From positions 1,426,001 through 1,490,000 of the forward strand of contig NZ_AP018165.1 in the NCBI RefSeq assembly GCF_002356335.1: a stretch of DNA of 64,000 bases, written 5' to 3'. The number at the start of each line of letters is the position of its first letter. The first letter of the stretch is position 1. Source of the DNA: [Mycobacterium] stephanolepidis (lineage in GTDB: Bacteria > Actinomycetota > Actinomycetes > Mycobacteriales > Mycobacteriaceae). This document shows positions 59,429 through 64,000 of this stretch, in pieces. The position numbers and the translations under genes are program-made. The notes beneath the pieces are model-generated. The model searched no databases and was not told the DNA's origin. It worked only from the letters and a program-made list of their open reading frames with translations.

Positions 59429-59902
59429 CTACACGGAGATGTCGCGGCGCAGCTTCGCGACGTGTCCGGTGGCCTTCACGTTGTACTGCGCCACCTCGAT
59501 CTTGCCCTTTTCGTCTACGACGAAGGTGGATCGAATGACGCCCTCGACGATCTTTCCGTACAGCTTCTTCTCACCGAAGGCGCCGTATGCGGTCAGCGTC
59601 GTCTTGTCGGGGTCAGACAGCAGCGGGAAGTTCACGCCATCGCGTTCGCGGAACTTGGCGAGTTTCTCGGGCTTGTCCGGGGAGATGCCGATGACATCGA
59701 GGCCCGCCTCGTTGAGCTGGGCGAGGCTGTCACGGAAGTCGCAGGCCTGTTTGGTGCAGCCGGGGGTCATGGCGGCCGGGTAGAAGTAGATGATGACCTT
59801 GCGGCCCTTGTAGGAGGACAGCGACACCTTCTTGCCGTCCGCGTCCAGGAGAGTGAACGCCGGGGCTTTGTCGCCAACTTCGAGCCGCTTGGTTTCCGCC
59901 AT
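59429..59902 (-). CDS. bcp: Thioredoxin-dependent thiol peroxidase Bcp/PrxQ
   Basis: Peroxiredoxin that reduces organic and hydrogen peroxides. 157 residues. The peroxidatic Cys49 is in AAMTPGCTKQAC and the resolving Cys54 lies five residues on, the PrxQ arrangement. The FYPxxxTPGC motif and later FPLLSDPDKT are present. ATG at 59902. In M. tuberculosis bcp (Rv2521) lies next to the fas-acpS genes, and the same neighbourhood is kept here, although with NUDIX, MFS and tautomerase genes in between. Confidence 0.93.
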   Translation of the reverse strand: MAETKRLEVGDKAPAFTLLDADGKKVSLSSYKGRKVIIYFYPAAMTPGCTKQACDFRDSLAQLNEAGLDVIGISPDKPEKLAKFRERDGVNFPLLSDPDKTTLTAYGAFGEKKLYGKIVEGVIRSTFVVDEKGKIEVAQYNVKATGHVAKLRRDISV

Positions 59903-59985
59903 GACCGATGCCTTTCTGTTGACCCGTACAGTTGTTGCCCTAGGGTAGTTGCTTGAGTTTCAACCGCGGACGTGGAGGAGTACAC

Positions 59986-60222
59986 GTGGCCAGGGATCCC
60001 GAGGCAATCAAGGCCGATATCGACAAGGCCCGCGATCAGCTCGCGGCGACTGTCGACACCCTGAGTGACCGCGCAAATCCGCAGCGTCTGGCCGAGGACG
60101 CCAAGGCCTCGGTGCTGGCGACCCTTAACAAGCCGGCCATCAAATTCACCATTCTCGGTGTCGGCGCCGTGGTTGCCGCGCTGGTGGCGCGCAAGGTTGT
60201 GCGCAAGTTCCGTCGCGACTGA
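59986..60222 (+). CDS. DUF3618 family small membrane protein (Rv2520c-like)
   Basis: A 78-residue protein from the GTG at 59986, which has GGAGGAG five bases upstream; the frame opens at 59953 but has no such signal. The N-terminal half is charged (DPEAIKADIDKARDQLAATVDTLSDRANPQRL), and one membrane segment (FTILGVGAVVAALVARK) is followed by a short basic tail. This is DUF3618, of unknown role. It diverges from bcp as Rv2520c does. Confidence 0.88.
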   Translation: MARDPEAIKADIDKARDQLAATVDTLSDRANPQRLAEDAKASVLATLNKPAIKFTILGVGAVVAALVARKVVRKFRRD

Positions 60223-60235
60223 TCACGCGCCCTGC

Positions 60236-61291
60236 TCAAGCCGTAAAGCTGGCACCGTCAATCACGAACCGGTACCGCACATCGCTCTTGAGGACCCGCG
60301 CGTAGGCCTCGTTGATCTGGGGCGCCTCGATCTTTTCGACCAGCGCAGCGATGCCCTTGGCCGCGCAGAAGTCGAGCATTTCCTGAGTTTCGGAGATTCC
60401 GCCGATTGGTGAGCCCGCCCAGCGGCGGCGTCCGAAGACCAGCGGCGAGGGCTTGAAGTTGATCGGGTCCTCCGGCAAGCCCAGTTGCACCAGCGTCCCG
60501 TCCTTGTCGAGCAGCCACAGGAGGCCTTCGACATCGATCCCGTCGGAGACCGTGTTGAGGATCAGATCGAATGAGGACGCGAGCTTTGTGAAAGTGGCCG
60601 GGTCGCTAGTCGCGTAGTAATGGTCTGCGCCGAGACTCAGGCCGTCCTCCTGCTTGCGCAGTGACTGGCTCAGCACCGTCACTTCAGCGCCTAACGCGTG
60701 GGCGATCTGTACACCCATATGGCCGAGGCCCCCAAGGCCAATGATGCCGACACGAGTTCCGGGGCCGGCCCTCCAATGATGCAGCGGGGAGTACATGGTG
60801 ATTCCGGCGCACAGCAGCGGGGCGGCCTGATCGAGGGGAAGGGCATCCGGGATCTTCAACGCGAACGCTTCATCCACCACGATGAGGTCGCTGTACCCGC
60901 CGTAAGTCGGCCGGCCGTCCTTGCCCACCGCGTTGTACGTGCCGATGAAGCCGCCCTCGCCGTTGCAGAACTGCTCTTCGCCTGATTTACAGTTGGCGCA
61001 CTCGCCGCAGGAGCCGACCATGCAGCCGACACCGGCTCGGTCGCCAACCGTGAACTTCTCGACTTCGGAGCCGACCTGGGTCACCACGCCGGCGATCTCG
61101 TGCCCGGGCACCACCGGGAAGCTCGCGGGACCCCAATGGTTACTTACCGTGTGGATGTCGCTGTGGCAGATACCGGCCCAAACGATATCGATGACAATGT
61201 CTTTCGGGCCAGGTTCGCGACGCTCGATGACAGCCGGGCGAAGTGGCTCAGTCGGGGAGTAGGCGGCGTAGGCAGGCACAGACAAAGTCAC
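60236..61291 (-). CDS. NAD(P)-dependent zinc alcohol dehydrogenase (AdhC/CAD type)
   Basis: A 351-residue medium-chain alcohol dehydrogenase. Catalytic zinc ligands are in GICHSDIH and PGHEIAG, and the structural zinc has the four cysteines of [17 protein letters not shown]. The Rossmann motif is GLGGLGHMG. The long relatives act on aromatic or aliphatic aldehydes with NADPH, e.g. cinnamyl-alcohol type enzymes. The GTG at 61291 has GAGGAG eight bases upstream. Its promoter has MerR architecture (separate entry), suggesting induction by aldehydes or electrophiles. Confidence 0.92.
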   Translation of the reverse strand: MTLSVPAYAAYSPTEPLRPAVIERREPGPKDIVIDIVWAGICHSDIHTVSNHWGPASFPVVPGHEIAGVVTQVGSEVEKFTVGDRAGVGCMVGSCGECANCKSGEEQFCNGEGGFIGTYNAVGKDGRPTYGGYSDLIVVDEAFALKIPDALPLDQAAPLLCAGITMYSPLHHWRAGPGTRVGIIGLGGLGHMGVQIAHALGAEVTVLSQSLRKQEDGLSLGADHYYATSDPATFTKLASSFDLILNTVSDGIDVEGLLWLLDKDGTLVQLGLPEDPINFKPSPLVFGRRRWAGSPIGGISETQEMLDFCAAKGIAALVEKIEAPQINEAYARVLKSDVRYRFVIDGASFTA

Positions 61292-61330
61292 GAGGGACTC
61301 CTCAAATCATGGTCTTGTGTGAATATGAGA

Positions 61331-61361
61331 AGCCTAGGAACTGGAGTGCACTCCAGGTCAA
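61331..61361 (-). promoter_or_regulatory. MerR-type promoter of the alcohol dehydrogenase gene
   Basis: On the minus strand a -35 TTGACC (61356-61361) and a -10 TAGGCT (61331-61336) are separated by exactly 19 bp, the elongated spacing that MerR activators act on. The spacer holds the perfect 16-bp palindrome CTGGAGTGCACTCCAG (61341-61356). The -10 lies about 40 bases upstream of the GTG. No merR gene is in the window, so the activator is encoded elsewhere. Confidence 0.85.
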
Positions 61362-61376
61362 GTGGAGAGCGCAGGC

Positions 61377-62207
61377 CTAGAACTCGAAACGCAGGATGCG
61401 CGCGGAGCGTCTCATCGAGGGGCTGTATCTCGCCAGCCGCGACGATATCTGGAGCCACTTCGGAAAGAGTCCCACCTCGGGGGCGTCCACCAAGCTGAAC
61501 TCTTCAACGAACCGCAGCTTCGGGTTCCAGCGCTCCGGAGTACGCGGATCGTCGTAACCCTCGAATCCGCGCAGCTGATTGACCTTCTTGAACATCTTCT
61601 GCGGAAACAGCTTCGAGATCCACACACCCACCACCATGCGGCCGTAATCGTTGAATGCGAGCTGCCCGCTGGGAAAGTGATCGGTGACGGCTCGCATCGT
61701 GGCGATGATCTGCTCTTTGGTCAGGAACGCGAAGAACCCATCGGCGACCACCATCGCCGGACGGTCCGACGGTATTGCGTCGATCCACGTCGGGTCGGTG
61801 ACGGACACCCCGATGGTGTGCTCACCGGCGCCCGGAGCCATGACTTCATCACGCAGCCTGGCCATCCCGGGCAGATCGACGCTGTACCAATCGACGGTAG
61901 GCGGTGGCTGGATGCGTCGATATCCGTCGTCGAGACCCGCTCCGAGATCGACCACCACCGCGTGGGGGTGCTTGACGATGAACCTCCGCACGCGATCGTC
62001 GAGAAGTTTTGCGCGTAAAGAGGATTGGCACACCACGGGGGTTATCACCCCCAGTGCATCGAAGTCGTAGTCGATCGCGGCGACGGCGGCTGTCGCCCCC
62101 GGATCCGGCAGGATCGGTTGCTGCCAGCCGTCGTTGACGGCCCGTGCCTTCAGGGTGAGAAAGGCGGTCTCTTCCTCCGGGGTGATTCCGCTGGTGTCGA
62201 TGCCCAT
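61377..62207 (-). CDS. SAM-dependent methyltransferase, leucine carboxyl methyltransferase-like
   Basis: A 276-residue class I methyltransferase of the Tcmp/LCM type (PF04072). The SAM-binding motif is VVVDLGAGLDDGY (about residues 89-101), followed by YSVDLPGMARLRDE and a later VADGFFAFLTKEQII. The substrate is unknown. ATG at 62207. It diverges from a tetR gene over 53 bp that hold a palindrome, and both starts lie close to it. Confidence 0.85.
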   Translation of the reverse strand: MGIDTSGITPEEETAFLTLKARAVNDGWQQPILPDPGATAAVAAIDYDFDALGVITPVVCQSSLRAKLLDDRVRRFIVKHPHAVVVDLGAGLDDGYRRIQPPPTVDWYSVDLPGMARLRDEVMAPGAGEHTIGVSVTDPTWIDAIPSDRPAMVVADGFFAFLTKEQIIATMRAVTDHFPSGQLAFNDYGRMVVGVWISKLFPQKMFKKVNQLRGFEGYDDPRTPERWNPKLRFVEEFSLVDAPEVGLFPKWLQISSRLARYSPSMRRSARILRFEF

Positions 62208-62213
62208 GCCATC

Positions 62214-62233
62214 GACTATACAAGCGTGTAGTC
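62214..62233. promoter_or_regulatory. Imperfect palindrome between methyltransferase and tetR
   Basis: GACTATACAAGCGTGTAGTC has seven of ten pairs matching and lies 6 bases from the methyltransferase ATG. A TAATAT -10 at 62248-62253 sits eight bases before the tetR ATG at 62261. Together they fit a divergent, autoregulated pair. Confidence 0.5.
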
Positions 62234-62260
62234 AATTGTCCAGTCGTGTAATATGCGGCG

Positions 62261-62887
62261 ATGGAGACCGTGGACCCCGACGACCTCACCGCCCGCGCCC
62301 GCATCCGGGACGCCGCGCTGCATGAGTTCGGCGAGAGGGGGTACGACGGAGCGACCATTCGGGGCATCGCCGCGCGAGCGGGGGTCTCCTCCGGGTTGTT
62401 GCGGCACCACTTCGGGTCCAAGCAGGAACTGCGCGAGGCATGCGATGAATACCTCGTCAAGACGATGCGGAAGATCAACGAGCAGGTCCGGACAAACGTG
62501 GAACGCGGTGACGTGCACTATGTTTCGGCGCGCATTCCGATCGGCCAATACCAGGACTACATCACGAGGGCCTTGGTCGACGGCTCCGCGGGCCAGGTGT
62601 TCGACGAGATGGTGGCCATGACCGAGGGCTGGCTGGCCGGTGCCGACCACAACCGCGTGTTCCCGGCCGATGTTGATGTCAGGTCCCGTGCCACCGTCAT
62701 CACCGCGATGGCGCTGGCGGTGCCACTGCTTCAGCAACATGTTTCGCGTGGGCTGGGTGTTGATGTCGGTTCGCCCGAGGGCGAGCTGAAGATGGCGGCC
62801 ACGCTCGTCGATATCTACGCCAACCCTCTGTTGACCCCTGAGCAGGCAAATTCGGCTCGTGAGGATCTCGCGCGCAGAATGGGATAG
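62261..62887 (+). CDS. TetR family regulator
   Basis: A 208-residue TetR regulator. The helix-turn-helix is at about residues 12-58 (ATIRGIAARAGVSSGLLRHHFGSKQEL). The C-terminal domain is helical, with an ATVITAMALAVPLLQQHV segment that would form the dimer interface. A TAATAT -10 just upstream implies a leaderless message. It probably represses itself and the divergent methyltransferase. Confidence 0.88.
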   Translation: METVDPDDLTARARIRDAALHEFGERGYDGATIRGIAARAGVSSGLLRHHFGSKQELREACDEYLVKTMRKINEQVRTNVERGDVHYVSARIPIGQYQDYITRALVDGSAGQVFDEMVAMTEGWLAGADHNRVFPADVDVRSRATVITAMALAVPLLQQHVSRGLGVDVGSPEGELKMAATLVDIYANPLLTPEQANSAREDLARRMG

Positions 62888-62986
62888 CTGTATATATCGC
62901 GCAATATTCGCTGCAGGCATCGCACTTGCCCTACTACCTGGTTACTCTATGTGCGTGCGAAGTTTCCGCGCGCGGCTGGAGTTTCG

Positions 62987-63364
62987 ATGATAATTGTCGC
63001 TGGTCTGAAGGTGGATGCGACCGTGGCCAAAGCCGCGGCGATGCTGCTCTACATTGTCGGATTCGCGTTCACAGTGTTCTTTGGCATCGATAGTGTGCGG
63101 CTTGCCGTGGTGTTTCTCGTCGGCATCGCAGCGACGGCACTGCACCACTGGCCGGACCGTGAGAAGTTTGACCGGATCTCGATTGCGGCTGCGGTCGGCG
63201 TGATGCTCGCCTTTGCGCTCGACGCATGGTCGACCTGGGTTATCGACGGGACGCTGGTGCCGGGTGTCGGAATCGGCGTGGTGCGCCTGTTGGCGTGGCT
63301 GCTCTCGGTCGCCGGCATCCTGGCGTTCCCGCGTCGGCTCATCGACAGGGATGCCGACGGCTAG
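62987..63364 (+). CDS. Small membrane protein of unknown function
   Basis: A 125-residue protein with four hydrophobic segments: about residues 12-28 (AAAMLLYIVGFAFTVFF), 35-52 (LAVVFLVGIAATAL), 66-83 (IAAAVGVMLAFALDAW) and 92-112 (VRLLAWLLSVAGILAFP), ending in a short basic-acidic tail. ATG 62987 has GGAG seven bases upstream; the frame is open to 62951. I do not recognise the family. Its stop overlaps the stop of the MmpL gene on the other strand. Confidence 0.7.
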   Translation: MIIVAGLKVDATVAKAAAMLLYIVGFAFTVFFGIDSVRLAVVFLVGIAATALHHWPDREKFDRISIAAAVGVMLAFALDAWSTWVIDGTLVPGVGIGVVRLLAWLLSVAGILAFPRRLIDRDADG

Positions 63365-64000
63365 GCCCCGGTTCTTTCCAGCCGTGATGGTCGCGTCAGC
63401 AGGTACGCGAGCACGCCGGCGGTGCGGGGTGAGCGCGCCTTCGACCATCTGAACAACAGCCCGTGCAGCAGCGGTGCCGGTGACCACCAGAACCACTTAC
63501 CCAGCAGACCCGCCACCGCCGGCACGACGAACGTTCTGACGATGAGCGTGTCGATGATCAACCCGACTCCGATGGCGGTGCCCACCTGCTCGATGCTCAA
63601 AACGTCACTGGAAAGCATGGCGAACATGGTGATACCGAACACGATCCCGGCCGTCGTGACGACCCCGCCCGTGCCGCCGAAAGCGCGGATCATTCCGGTA
63701 CGTAGTCTGGCGCCGTCCAGGAAGATCTCTTCACGCATGCGCATGGTGAACAACAAGTTGTAGTCGGCGCCCACCGCGACCAATGCGATAAGAGCGATCG
63801 ACGGAACCGACCAGTGCAGGTCGCGACCCAACATGTCATGCCAGATCAGCGTGGTGATCCCCAACGCGGACGCGTAAGAGACGACCACGGTGCCAATGAC
63901 CACCGCTGCCGCCACCGGGCTACGCAGCATCACCAACACGATGAGGAAGACCAGTGCCAGCGCCACGGCCGCCAACAGCAGGAAGTCGTCGCTCACATAT
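63361..64000 (-). CDS. MmpL family transporter, C-terminal part (cut by the window end)
   Basis: At least 212 residues of the C-terminal RND-type domain. Segments LLLAAVALALVFLIVLVMLRS, VAAAVVIGTVVVSYASALGITTLIW, SIALIALVAVGADYNLLFTMRMREE and VGTAIGVGLIIDTLIVRTFVVPAV are the last membrane helices; GADYNLLF is the MmpL signature. The frame runs off the right edge with the codon Tyr before the GTG at 63996, so that GTG is not the real start. Such proteins export lipids or siderophores; the cargo cannot be told from this fragment. Confidence 0.9.
   Translation of the reverse strand, partial: YVSDDFLLLAAVALALVFLIVLVMLRSPVAAAVVIGTVVVSYASALGITTLIWHDMLGRDLHWSVPSIALIALVAVGADYNLLFTMRMREEIFLDGARLRTGMIRAFGGTGGVVTTAGIVFGITMFAMLSSDVLSIEQVGTAIGVGLIIDTLIVRTFVVPAVAGLLGKWFWWSPAPLLHGLLFRWSKARSPRTAGVLAYLLTRPSRLERTGA

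Overview
The window looks like chromosomal DNA of a rapidly growing mycobacterium, most likely the Mycobacteroides abscessus/chelonae group. It is GC-rich, has many GTG and TTG starts and few spacers, and carries blocks known from M. tuberculosis: pncB-clpS-...-mec-cysO-cysM-rhomboid-murI-rph-rdgB (the Rv1330c-Rv1343c order) and an Rv2525c-like gene, fas, acpS, bcp and an Rv2520c-like gene. It also has an MmpL transporter fragment. Species assignment is inference from gene order and protein character; no database was searched.

Layout. 0-2.5 kb: leftward NAD-salvage operon pncB-tetR-pncA. 2.6-10.1 kb: rightward housekeeping run (clpS, DUF2017, P1 peptidase, the Mec-CysO-CysM cysteine pathway, rhomboid, murI, metallo-beta-lactamase-fold phosphodiesterase, rph, rdgB), closed by a strong hairpin. 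10.1-11.9 kb: oxidoreductase and two small membrane proteins. 11.95 kb: tRNA-Leu(UAG). 12.0-20.9 kb: a leftward restriction block abutting the tRNA (Mrr-like nuclease, hsdM, hsdS, a truncated exonuclease-BRCT chimera, fic, hsdR). 21.0-28.5 kb: an orphan fatty acyl-AMP ligase and a Wadjet/MksBEF condensin operon (jetA-jetB-jetC) with no jetD.

28.5-32.2 kb: an enoyl-CoA hydratase diverging from a tetR-molybdoenzyme pair. 32.2-39.3 kb: a 2-aminoethylphosphonate-type cluster. A PhnR-like GntR regulator and a PhnZ-like HD oxygenase diverge from a FAD oxidoreductase, a phosphonatase-like HAD protein and a PhnSTUV-type ABC transporter; two near-identical palindromes lie between the two arms. 39.3-45.5 kb: AI-2E-type membrane protein, MaoC-like hydratase, PknH-sensor-like lipoprotein, TetR, membrane alpha/beta-hydrolase and a soluble alpha/beta-hydrolase. 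45.6-60.2 kb: the FAS-I neighbourhood (Tat-exported DUF1906 protein, fas, acpS, NUDIX, MFS pump, tautomerase-like protein, bcp, DUF3618). 60.2-64 kb: zinc alcohol dehydrogenase with a MerR-type promoter, methyltransferase/TetR divergent pair, small membrane protein and the C-terminal end of an MmpL protein.

The most notable material is: (i) the phosphonate cluster, whose HAD enzyme has Asp where phosphonatase has its Schiff-base Lys and which lacks PhnW and PhnY; (ii) the restriction block, in which a self-inhibited class II Fic enzyme is translationally coupled to HsdR behind a perfect inverted repeat; (iii) the JetABC set lacking its nuclease subunit; and (iv) an alcohol dehydrogenase promoter with MerR architecture but no local MerR gene. 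No CRISPR array, insertion sequence, integrase or phage gene was seen.
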